From: Chryseobacterium gregarium DSM 19109
GTDB lineage: Bacteria > Bacteroidota > Bacteroidia > Flavobacteriales > Weeksellaceae
Assembly (NCBI RefSeq): GCF_000430845.1
Contig: NZ_AUMU01000002.1
Span: 310,001 to 374,000, forward strand
Reading direction: 5' to 3'
DNA: 64,000 bases
Below the pieces are notes generated by a model. The model ran no database searches and had not been told where the DNA came from. It saw only the letters and a program-made list of their open reading frames with translations. Positions within the stretch are counted from its first letter, which is position 1. Each line of letters begins with the position of its first letter. A program made the position numbers and the translations under genes. Shown here piece after piece: positions 1 through 6,728 of this stretch.

Positions 1-285
1 TGGGATGAGGATAAACACCTCAAATGGAGATTTAATCTTAAGACTTTGTCGGAAAAATATAATGATTTTGTTTCAAATGCCATTAGATTTGGAGTTTTTA
101 ATGGGGAGACCTTGTTTATTGCCGGGGATAGGTCAAATTACATTCTTCCGCAGGATCAGTTTGCAATCAAGCAGCAGTTTCCGAAAGCGGAGTTTGAAAC
201 AATAAAAAATGCAGGGCACTGGGTGCAGGCGGAGAATCCTGTTGATTTTGCTAACGTTGTCAAGGAATTTTTGAACATTAATTAA
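1..285 (+). CDS. Alpha/beta hydrolase, C-terminal part (truncated by window edge)
   Basis: The reading frame is open from base 1 and ends at 285, so only about 94 C-terminal residues are present. The visible part contains a segment like the cap-to-core return of alpha/beta hydrolases: a strand (ETLFIAGDRSNYI) that normally carries the catalytic Asp, then FPKAEFETIKNAGHWVQAENP, in which the His of the AGHW motif is the usual catalytic histidine. This arrangement matches the YbfF-type esterase family. The substrate cannot be told. It lies about 115 nt before the graspetide precursors on the same strand. No obvious terminator separates them, but nothing shows that it belongs to that pathway. Confidence 0.75.
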   Translation, partial: WDEDKHLKWRFNLKTLSEKYNDFVSNAIRFGVFNGETLFIAGDRSNYILPQDQFAIKQQFPKAEFETIKNAGHWVQAENPVDFANVVKEFLNIN

Positions 286-367
286 GATTATGGTATTATT
301 TGTTCGGATTTGTTAAAGTTTTCTTAAAATCGATTTTATTCTTCATGGTGTGATTTTTTTTTGATAC

Positions 368-383
368 TTTAGAGTTCTCTAAA
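368..383. promoter_or_regulatory. Perfect 7-bp dyad upstream of the first graspetide precursor
   Basis: TTTAGAG-TT-CTCTAAA is a perfect inverted repeat with a 2-nt spacer, 16 nt before the ATG at 400. The 2-nt spacer makes an RNA hairpin unlikely, so a DNA operator for a dimeric regulator is the better reading. A sequence resembling a degenerate -7 box (TACTTTAG, 365-372) overlaps its left arm. No regulator gene is present in the cluster. The function is inferred. Confidence 0.35.
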
Positions 384-399
384 TCATAATATTAGAAAT

Positions 400-633
400 A
401 TGGAAAACAGAAAATCAAAAAAACCGTTCTTTGCTTCGTTTCTTGAAAAGCAGATTGAAGATCCTGAGAAAATTAAAGGAGGTGCTGTTACCTCAGCGTT
501 AGTTGACAATGTAACTTCAGTAAATAAAGATAATGTTACTTCGTCACTTTTGGACCATGTTACAAAGCCGGGAGGTGATAATGTGACCATGAAATATCCG
601 TCAGACGGAGATGAAGACGGAAACGCAGTGTAG
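400..633 (+). CDS. cdnA: Multicore graspetide (microviridin/chryseoviridin-type) precursor 1
   Basis: This is a 77-residue precursor. Residues 9-18 (PFFASFLEKQ) match the PFFxxFLE recognition helix of microviridin leaders, and the leader ends in GG at 27-28. The core region is strictly periodic. Thr31, 39, 47, 55 and 63 are 8 residues apart, and each of the first four is followed five residues later by Asp (36, 44, 52, 60). The last unit is TMKYPSDGDED, the bicyclic/tricyclic microviridin-like core (Thr63 to Asp69 by i+6, Ser68 to Asp71, Lys65 to Glu72). By analogy with ATP-grasp graspetides, the small units would each receive one Thr-Asp ester and the terminal unit two esters plus possibly a lactam. 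It is the first of four tandem paralogues followed by two ligase genes. The rings are inferred from family knowledge. Confidence 0.9.
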   Translation: MENRKSKKPFFASFLEKQIEDPEKIKGGAVTSALVDNVTSVNKDNVTSSLLDHVTKPGGDNVTMKYPSDGDEDGNAV

Positions 634-669
634 AAAAAATAACTACCTTATAACTTCAATTATACTACT

Positions 670-891
670 ATGAAAAATAAAGATTCAAAAAAGAAACCGT
701 TTTTTGCTTCATTTCTGGAAAAACAGATTCAGGATCCTGAAAAGATAAAAGGAGGTTCCGGAGACATTACCACAGGAGTATTGAAAGACAGTGTGACATC
801 TGCGCTTGTGGATAATATAACTAAGCCCGGACAGGATGTAGTATCGATGAAGTATCCTTCAGACAGTGACGAAGACGGGGATCCCGTATAA
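670..891 (+). CDS. cdnA: Multicore graspetide precursor 2
   Basis: This 73-residue paralogue of the preceding gene lies 36 nt downstream. Residues 1-29 are an almost identical leader (PFFASFLEKQ at 10-19, KGG at 27-29). Small cores are Thr35-Asp40, Thr43-Asp48 and Thr51-Asp56, again on an 8-residue period. The terminal core is SMKYPSDSDED with Ser59 in place of the usual first Thr, at the position that would esterify Asp65. Lys61 and Glu68 keep the i+7 spacing of the microviridin lactam. The second small core (VTSALVD) is identical to the first core of precursor 1, suggesting recent duplication or recombination of units. Confidence 0.9.
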   Translation: MKNKDSKKKPFFASFLEKQIQDPEKIKGGSGDITTGVLKDSVTSALVDNITKPGQDVVSMKYPSDSDEDGDPV

Positions 892-925
892 AAACTAATA
901 TTCTATAACTCAAATTACAAATACT

Positions 926-1201
926 ATGAAAAACAAAAATTCAAAAAAAGAGCCATTTTTCGCAGCATTTTTAGAAAAACAGCTTCAGGATCCTGAAAAA
1001 ATTCAAGGGGGCGGTGTTTCTACTTCTCTTAAAGATGTTGTGACATCGCCGCTTGGGGATACACTCACCCTAAAAACTCTGGACAATGGAACAACTCCTG
1101 CTGCAGATACTCCGGTGACGCTGAAATATCCATCAGACAGTGATGAAGGAGGATTCGATCCCGGATTTCCTCCAGGACTGGATCCTGAAATCCATCCTTA
1201 A
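926..1201 (+). CDS. cdnA: Multicore graspetide precursor 3 with C-terminal extension
   Basis: At 91 residues this is the longest precursor. The leader is PFFAAFLEKQ (10-19) ending QGG (27-29). Four small cores are Ser32-Asp37, Thr40-Asp45, Thr48-Asp53 and Thr56-Asp61. The first uses Ser instead of Thr. The terminal core TLKYPSDSDE (65-74) starts after a 3-residue spacer rather than 2, and is followed by a 17-residue Gly/Pro/Asp-rich tail not found in the other three precursors. Whether the tail is trimmed, modified or kept cannot be told. The next gene begins 22 nt later. Confidence 0.9.
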   Translation: MKNKNSKKEPFFAAFLEKQLQDPEKIQGGGVSTSLKDVVTSPLGDTLTLKTLDNGTTPAADTPVTLKYPSDSDEGGFDPGFPPGLDPEIHP

Positions 1202-1223
1202 TTACAAACTAAATTTTATACTT

Positions 1224-1442
1224 ATGAAAAGCAAAGATTCAAAAAAGAAGCCATTTTTCGCATCATTTTTAGAAAAACAAATCCAGGATCCTGAAAAAGT
1301 AAAAGGAGGTACGGAAGTTACTCTTTCAACACAGGATAATATCACAAAGCCACTTTATGATACTGTAACAAAACCAACATTGGATATGATGCAGACCATG
1401 AAGTATCCTTCTGATGGTGATGATGATGCTCCTGTAGTATAA
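1224..1442 (+). CDS. cdnA: Multicore graspetide precursor 4
   Basis: This is a 72-residue precursor. The start at 1224 was chosen because MKSKDSKKKPFFASFLEKQ lines up with the other leaders; the frame is open further upstream but without leader similarity. GG is at residues 28-29. Small cores are Thr33-Asp38, Thr41-Asp46 and Thr49-Asp54, followed by spacer MMQ and the terminal core TMKYPSDGDDD (58-68). The acidic acceptor that is Glu in the other three terminal cores (Lys +7) is Asp67 here, a chemically relevant difference for a lactam-forming ligase. An intrinsic hairpin follows 39 nt after the stop. Confidence 0.9.
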   Translation: MKSKDSKKKPFFASFLEKQIQDPEKVKGGTEVTLSTQDNITKPLYDTVTKPTLDMMQTMKYPSDGDDDAPVV

Positions 1443-1481
1443 GCATGAATTGTTACAAATAGAATTTTAACAAAATCATAT

Positions 1482-1513
1482 AAAGGAAACTTACACTCTA
1501 AGTTTCCTTTTTT
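1482..1513 (+). terminator. Intrinsic terminator/attenuator between precursors and ligases
   Basis: A 12-bp perfect stem (AAAGGAAACTTA / TAAGTTTCCTTT) with loop CACTC is followed by a run of T. It lies between the last precursor and the first ligase gene, on the coding strand of both. It would let most transcripts end after the precursors, with partial readthrough into the ligases. Confidence 0.75.
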
Positions 1514-1532
1514 AATAAAACAAAAACGGCAA

Positions 1533-2489
1533 ATGATTCTTTGTATCACGCATTCCGGAGATTTTTACAACATCGATATCTTTTTTTACTATTTAGAAAC
1601 GAAAAAAATTCCATATTTCAGGTTAAACTCTGATCGCTTGAATCATCTTCAGAAAATCATGATGAGTGAGGATTCTTTTGAATTAACGGATGAATTCGGA
1701 AATACAGTCACTTCAAAAGAAATACAGGCAGTCTGGCACAGGAAAGCTTGGGGCATCACCGTTCCGGAAGAATTGGATCAAAGTTATCGATCTGTTTTTC
1801 TTAAAGAATATATGAGTCTCAGATACAATCTCTTTACCATTTTAGAAAATGTACCGTGGATTAATCCTTTCGAAAACGAAAATAAAATCGACGGAAATAA
1901 GATGTTTCAGCTGAAAGTTGCCCAAAATAATAATTTAATTATTCCTAAAACTATTTTTTCCAATGATCCGGAGAGAATTAAAGCATTTTTTCAGGAAAAC
2001 TGTAATGGGAAAATGGTGGCAAAGCTGCACGGCGTTATTTCAAAATCGATGAACGGAGAAAACTTTCTGTCCACCAATATCATTAATGAAGATTCTTTGG
2101 AAGATATTTCTGATATTGCGTACTGTCCGATGATTTTCCAGCCTTATATCGAGAAGGAATATGAATTGAGAATCGTCTATCTGGATGGTGAATTTTTTAC
2201 CGGAAAAATCAATAACAGTGAAAATGTAGACTGGCGGGCTGCGCAGGGAAATTATTTCTGGTCAGCCTATGACCTGCCTGAAAACATAAAACACAATCTT
2301 ACCTCGATGATGAAAGAAATGGGACTTTATATCGGAGCCATTGATATGATTAAAGGAAAAGATGGGAACTATTATTTCCTGGAAGTGAATCCGCAGGGAG
2401 AATGGGGAATGCTTCAGAAAGAATTAAATTTCCCAATTGCAGAAAGAATTGCCGATAACCTTATGAAAAGAATAAAAACCAATGAATAA
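1533..2489 (+). CDS. cdnB: ATP-grasp graspetide ligase, MdnB/MvdC-like (probable lactam-forming)
   Basis: This 318-residue protein of the MvdC/MvdD ATP-grasp family joins acidic side chains to Ser/Thr or Lys side chains of a graspetide precursor. The N-terminal Rossmann-like start (ILCITHSGDF), the VWHRK motif, ELRIVYLDGEFF, DMIKGKDGNYYFLEVNPQGEWGML near residues 271-294 and the overall length fit. The NPQGEWGML ending is the form I associate with MdnB/MvdC, the amide-forming member, whereas its neighbour has the MdnC-type ending. The stop overlaps the next start by 8 nt, so the two are translationally coupled. It is called cdnB by analogy with the chryseoviridin system of Chryseobacterium. 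The bond type it makes is inferred. Confidence 0.85.
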   Translation: MILCITHSGDFYNIDIFFYYLETKKIPYFRLNSDRLNHLQKIMMSEDSFELTDEFGNTVTSKEIQAVWHRKAWGITVPEELDQSYRSVFLKEYMSLRYNLFTILENVPWINPFENENKIDGNKMFQLKVAQNNNLIIPKTIFSNDPERIKAFFQENCNGKMVAKLHGVISKSMNGENFLSTNIINEDSLEDISDIAYCPMIFQPYIEKEYELRIVYLDGEFFTGKINNSENVDWRAAQGNYFWSAYDLPENIKHNLTSMMKEMGLYIGAIDMIKGKDGNYYFLEVNPQGEWGMLQKELNFPIAERIADNLMKRIKTNE

Positions 2490-3504
2490 AATTTTAATAA
2501 TTACCCATACAGCAGATAATTTTTCAATTGATAAAGTAACGGAATATATCGACAAAAACGGCTGTGAAGTTATCCGCTTCAATGTAGACGAGTATCCGCT
2601 TAAAAATAAATTATCGACCACTTTTCAGGATGGAAAATGGACTACAACACTTGAAACTCCTGAAAAAAAAAATTCTCTTGAGGATATTTCGACGGTTTGG
2701 TACCGAAGAGCGTACAATATCGGCCATGGAATAAAAGAAGAGCTGGATGCCAAATTTTACGGGGCTGCGATGGGGGAAATCCGCAATACGCTTTTTGGGT
2801 TTTTAGAATCAATAGATGCTTATTCTCTGGGAAAACCAAGCGTTTACAGGAGACTGGACAGCAAGGAAGAGCAGCTGAAGATTGCAGATAAAATCGGATT
2901 TAAAATTCCGGCAACCTGTGTAACCAATAATCCTGAAGAGGCAAAAAGGTTTATTGTAAAACACCGGGATGTGGTCGCCAAAATGCAGACCGGCTTCGCC
3001 ATTTATGAAGACGGGGTGGAAAATGTGGTGTTCACCAATGTGGTGAATGAAGACAAGCTGGAAGAGCTGGATACGCTTTTATACTGCCCGATGCAATTCC
3101 AGAAAAAAATCGAAAAGAAAAAAGAACTCCGTATTACAGTAGTAGGACGTGATGTTTACGCTTTTGAAATCGATTCCCAACAGTCCGAAGCCGCAAAAAC
3201 TGACTGGCGGAAAGACGGCATTAACCTTATTGATAAATGGATCCCTACAGAACTTCCGCAGGATATCGAATTCATGATATTGGAACTTCTGGATGTCTAC
3301 CATGTAGATTACGGAGCCATTGATATGATTGTGTCTCCGGAAGATGAATATTATTTTATCGAGATCAATGCAGCAGGAGAGTTTTTCTGGCTTGATAATC
3401 TTACGGAAGAAAACCGGATCTCAAAAAGTATTGCAGATCTTTTATGCGATAAAGCTCCCAGAAGAGACAACAGGGTTTTGGTAGAACAACCAATCGAAAA
3501 GTAA
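2482..3504 (+). CDS. cdnC: ATP-grasp graspetide ligase, MdnC/MvdD-like (omega-ester-forming)
   Basis: This 340-residue ATP-grasp ligase strongly resembles MdnC/MvdD, which makes the ester rings of microviridins. Visible landmarks are LIITHTADNFSID at the N-terminus, VWYRR, LLYCPMQFQKKIEKKKELRITVVG, the EIDSQQ and DWRKDG motifs, and YGAIDMIVSPEDEYYFIEINAAGEFFWL near residues 280-304, which holds the metal/ATP-binding acidic and Asn residues. In the chryseoviridin system the corresponding CdnC makes both single and bicyclic esters, which fits the mixture of small and KYPSD cores in the precursors here. A strong terminator follows, so the cluster ends at this gene. No acetyltransferase, peptidase or ABC exporter is linked. 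Confidence 0.88.
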   Translation: MNKILIITHTADNFSIDKVTEYIDKNGCEVIRFNVDEYPLKNKLSTTFQDGKWTTTLETPEKKNSLEDISTVWYRRAYNIGHGIKEELDAKFYGAAMGEIRNTLFGFLESIDAYSLGKPSVYRRLDSKEEQLKIADKIGFKIPATCVTNNPEEAKRFIVKHRDVVAKMQTGFAIYEDGVENVVFTNVVNEDKLEELDTLLYCPMQFQKKIEKKKELRITVVGRDVYAFEIDSQQSEAAKTDWRKDGINLIDKWIPTELPQDIEFMILELLDVYHVDYGAIDMIVSPEDEYYFIEINAAGEFFWLDNLTEENRISKSIADLLCDKAPRRDNRVLVEQPIEK

Positions 3505-3528
3505 TAAAATAAATATTTAAATTATCAG

Positions 3529-3555
3529 GAACGGGCTTCAGCCCGTTCTTTTTTT
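3529..3555 (+). terminator. Intrinsic terminator of the graspetide cluster
   Basis: An 8-bp GC-rich perfect stem (GAACGGGC / GCCCGTTC) with loop TTCA is followed by seven T. It lies 24 nt after the second ligase stop. The remainder of the gap to 3838 (about 280 nt) shows no gene, repeat or clear promoter. Confidence 0.85.
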
Positions 3556-3837
3556 GAAAGTAAATCAAATTGTAAATAAATGATAGGCATAATTAGAGTT
3601 GATGAATTGTAAAAATAATCTGGAATAAATCAGGTTCGCGGTCTGAGAAATAGGCGCCGGTAGGATCTGGTATATATTCGCAGTAAATGTATCGTGTTTT
3701 TCTTGCAAATCAGATTTGGTCTAGGGTAAATTTATTATGATTTCTCATCAATTAAAAATTGAAATCTCCTTTAAAAATCGCAAATTTGCATGACGTAGGA
3801 TATCAATGTAATTTAGTCAACTTATTAAAAATAACTG

Positions 3838-4851
3838 ATGGTTTTTGTAACGGGAGCTACCGGAATTTTGGGCAGGGTCATTGTTTTGGAACTTTTGAAA
3901 AAAGGGAAAAAAGTACGCGCATCCAAAAGGCCGTCGAGCAATTTAAACGAAGTAAAATATTCCTTTGCATTTTATACGGAAAATTCGGAAGATTTTTTTA
4001 ATAAAATTGAATGGATGGATGTTGATTTTGATAATATTCAGTCGCTCCAGGAAGCTGTACAAGGAATTGATGAGGTATACCACTGCGCAGCAAAAGTAGG
4101 CTTTCATCCTAAAGATGATAAGGAGATCTACCGGATGAATGTAAAAGGCACTGAAAACCTTTTATATGCCTGTGACAGGTCATCCGTGAAAAAATTTCTT
4201 TACGTAAGTTCTATTGCCGTACTGGATCTTGCCAATGAAAACGGTGAGCTGGATGAAACTTCTGATTTTAATCCTAAAGAAGAGCACTCTGCCTATGCCA
4301 TTTCCAAACATCTTGCTGAAATGGAAGTCTGGAGGGCTTCTGCAGAAGGTTTAAATACAGTAATTGTCAATCCCGGAATGATTGTCGGAAGCGGAAATTG
4401 GGGAAACAGCAGCGGGGATATATTTCCTACTTTTGAAAAGAACAGCTTTACTTTTTCCGGTGGTACAAGCTATGCCGATGTAAGGGACGTTGCCGCAATT
4501 TCTATAGAATTGATGGAAAAAAATATATTTGGAGAACGTTTTGTTATTGTCTCCGAAAGTAAAAAATACGCCGAAATAGGAAAACAGATCAGAAAATCAC
4601 TGGGCCTGCGGGATGCAAAAATCCTTTCCAAGTCCAAGCTTAACCTCGGGATTGTGGCCAATATGCTTTTCGGATGGCTGATTCCGGCATTGAGAATGGC
4701 AACAAAGGCAAATGTTGAAGCGGTTTCCGCAATGAACAGTATCTCCAACCGGAAAATCAGAGATAGGTTACAATACCAGTTTATTTCGCTGGAGGAAACG
4801 GTGGATTTCCATCTTAGAAATTATATGAACGATAAAAAGTTGAAAAAATGA
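3838..4851 (+). CDS. NAD-dependent epimerase/dehydratase (extended SDR)
   Basis: This is a 337-residue extended short-chain dehydrogenase. It begins with a Rossmann TGATGILG nucleotide-binding loop (residues 5-12), has the VYHCAAKVG segment, SSIAVL followed by YAISKHLAE (the YxxxK catalytic pair) and a substrate-side VNPGMIVG motif. Such proteins reduce or epimerise NDP-sugars, or act on hydroxysteroid-like and dihydroflavonol-like substrates. The substrate is not evident. The stop codon overlaps the next ATG (ATGA), so it is translationally coupled to an acyl-CoA synthetase, suggesting a lipid or acyl substrate. Confidence 0.85.
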   Translation: MVFVTGATGILGRVIVLELLKKGKKVRASKRPSSNLNEVKYSFAFYTENSEDFFNKIEWMDVDFDNIQSLQEAVQGIDEVYHCAAKVGFHPKDDKEIYRMNVKGTENLLYACDRSSVKKFLYVSSIAVLDLANENGELDETSDFNPKEEHSAYAISKHLAEMEVWRASAEGLNTVIVNPGMIVGSGNWGNSSGDIFPTFEKNSFTFSGGTSYADVRDVAAISIELMEKNIFGERFVIVSESKKYAEIGKQIRKSLGLRDAKILSKSKLNLGIVANMLFGWLIPALRMATKANVEAVSAMNSISNRKIRDRLQYQFISLEETVDFHLRNYMNDKKLKK

Positions 4852-6617
4852 ATCTTGCAGAGGCAATTATTCAAAAAAATATAGAAAAGCATGCAGTAAA
4901 ATCTGCTATTGGCTTTAAAAAGAAAGAGGCGGGATGGAAAGAACTGAGCTGGCAGAAATTCAGTGAAATTATCTTTAAAACGGCCAATGCCCTGAAAAAT
5001 GCAGGGATCCGCGAGAATGATAAGGTAGCCATCTATGCTGATAATTCTTCTGAGTGGATAATTTTTGACCTGGCAGCTATGGCGGTCGGAGCAGTGACGG
5101 TGCCCGTTTATTCCACCAATAATGCGGAGCAGACGGAATATATTATCAGTGATTCGGGAGCTAGGATTATACTCGCCGGAGACCAGGCCCAGTATGATGC
5201 CTGCCTGGAAATTCTAAAAGTCGGAAAAACGGGCCTTGAAACCATTATCATCTCTAAAAAAGCAGTCTGGATCAAGAAAGAATTCAGCAGTTTTTACCTG
5301 GAGGATTTTATTGCCAAATCCCCTCCGGAAATGGAGTTTTGTAAAAAAGAAACTGATGATGTCGCCACTTTGATCTACACTTCAGGAACAACGGGAACGC
5401 CAAAAGGTGTGATGCTGACACACGGAAATTTTATTAATGCCTTTGATGCCCACTTCGAGTTTTTTAAATTTAAAAATTTTGAAGAAGAGCTTTCGCTGGC
5501 GTTCTTACCTTTAAGCCATGTTTTCGAACGAAGCTGGAGCCTGTTGTGCCTGTATGGCGGAGCAAGGGTGTATTTTTTAGAAGACCCGAAAAACATAGCC
5601 AAAGCACTGGAGGAAGTAAAGCCGACGATGATGTGTGCCGTTCCGAGATTCTTTCAGAAAATTTATGCCGGCGTATTGGAAAAAGCAGAAGAAGGCTCAT
5701 CTTTAAAGAAAAAAATCTTCAACTGGGCACTGGAAACAGGATGGCAGACTGCCGAACTGAGAAGAAATGAAGAGCCTGTTCCTTTAGGATTAAAGATAAA
5801 AGAATCTGTTGCAGATGCACTGGTTTTTAGCAAGATAAAAGAAAGGATCGGAGGAAGGCTGTGGTTCCTGCCATGCGGCGGGGCATCATTGTCTCCGGAA
5901 GTTACCCGGTTCTTTGAATCTGTGGGGATCCATGTAACGGTAGGATACGGTCTGACGGAAACTACGGCAACCCTGACTCTTTTTCCTTTAACCCGTTTCG
6001 AGCACGGAACCAGCGGAAAGCCGCTTCCCGGAGTAGACATCCGAATTGGTGAAGGGGATGAAGTCCAGGTAAAGGGAAAAGGAATTATGAAAGGGTATTA
6101 TAATAAACCTGAAGATACACTGAAGGTTTTCACGGCAGACGGCTGGTTTAAGACCGGTGATGCAGGTCATGTCGATGATCAGGGAAACCTTACCATAACA
6201 GACCGGCTGAAAGACCTGATGAAAACATCAAACGGCAAGTATATTGCTCCGCAACAGATTGAAAACCTGCTTACCAATAACAGTTTTATACAGCAGATTG
6301 TTCTGATTGCAGAAGGCAGGCAGTTCGTATCAGCATTGATTGTTCCGAATTTTGAATTTTTACATAATTTCGTTAAGGAAAATAATATTCAGTTTACCGA
6401 TTGGAAAGAAATTGTTAAAAATGAAAAAGTAAATGATTTTTATAAAGAAAAAATTAAAGAGCTTCAGAGCCATTTGTCAGATTTTGAAAAGGTGAAGAAA
6501 TTTACTCTGATGCCTTCAGAATTTGACATCAGCAGCGGGGAAATTACACCGACATTGAAGGTTAAGCGAAATGTAGTCCTCAAGAAATACTCGGACGTTA
6601 TTGAAGAAATGTATTAA
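4848..6617 (+). CDS. AMP-dependent long-chain acyl-CoA synthetase
   Basis: This is a 589-residue ANL-superfamily adenylating enzyme that activates fatty acids to acyl-CoA through acyl-AMP. The P-loop-like core motif LIYTSGTTGTPKGVMLTHGN lies near residues 177-196, GYGLTETTATLTLFP is the A5 region, and GWFKTGDAGHVDDQGNLTITDRLKDLMKTSNGKYI is the A7-A10 hinge with the C-terminal catalytic Lys region. Length and motifs match the FadD/FAA1 long-chain group. It is cotranscribed with the upstream epimerase through a 4-nt overlap. The chain length of its substrate cannot be read from sequence. Confidence 0.92.
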   Translation: MNLAEAIIQKNIEKHAVKSAIGFKKKEAGWKELSWQKFSEIIFKTANALKNAGIRENDKVAIYADNSSEWIIFDLAAMAVGAVTVPVYSTNNAEQTEYIISDSGARIILAGDQAQYDACLEILKVGKTGLETIIISKKAVWIKKEFSSFYLEDFIAKSPPEMEFCKKETDDVATLIYTSGTTGTPKGVMLTHGNFINAFDAHFEFFKFKNFEEELSLAFLPLSHVFERSWSLLCLYGGARVYFLEDPKNIAKALEEVKPTMMCAVPRFFQKIYAGVLEKAEEGSSLKKKIFNWALETGWQTAELRRNEEPVPLGLKIKESVADALVFSKIKERIGGRLWFLPCGGASLSPEVTRFFESVGIHVTVGYGLTETTATLTLFPLTRFEHGTSGKPLPGVDIRIGEGDEVQVKGKGIMKGYYNKPEDTLKVFTADGWFKTGDAGHVDDQGNLTITDRLKDLMKTSNGKYIAPQQIENLLTNNSFIQQIVLIAEGRQFVSALIVPNFEFLHNFVKENNIQFTDWKEIVKNEKVNDFYKEKIKELQSHLSDFEKVKKFTLMPSEFDISSGEITPTLKVKRNVVLKKYSDVIEEMY

Positions 6618-6728
6618 AATATTAACGATAAAATTTAGAATATAAACATTCAGATCTTTGTTTTTAGGCTGGCTTAAAGCTTTGATTTTTGCGGTTGATT
6701 CATAAAGTTTATCATTTTAAACCAAGCT

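Noticed and set aside
1140..1223. N-terminal extension of graspetide precursor 4
   Set aside because: These codons overlap the end of precursor 3. The conserved leader starts at the ATG at 1224.
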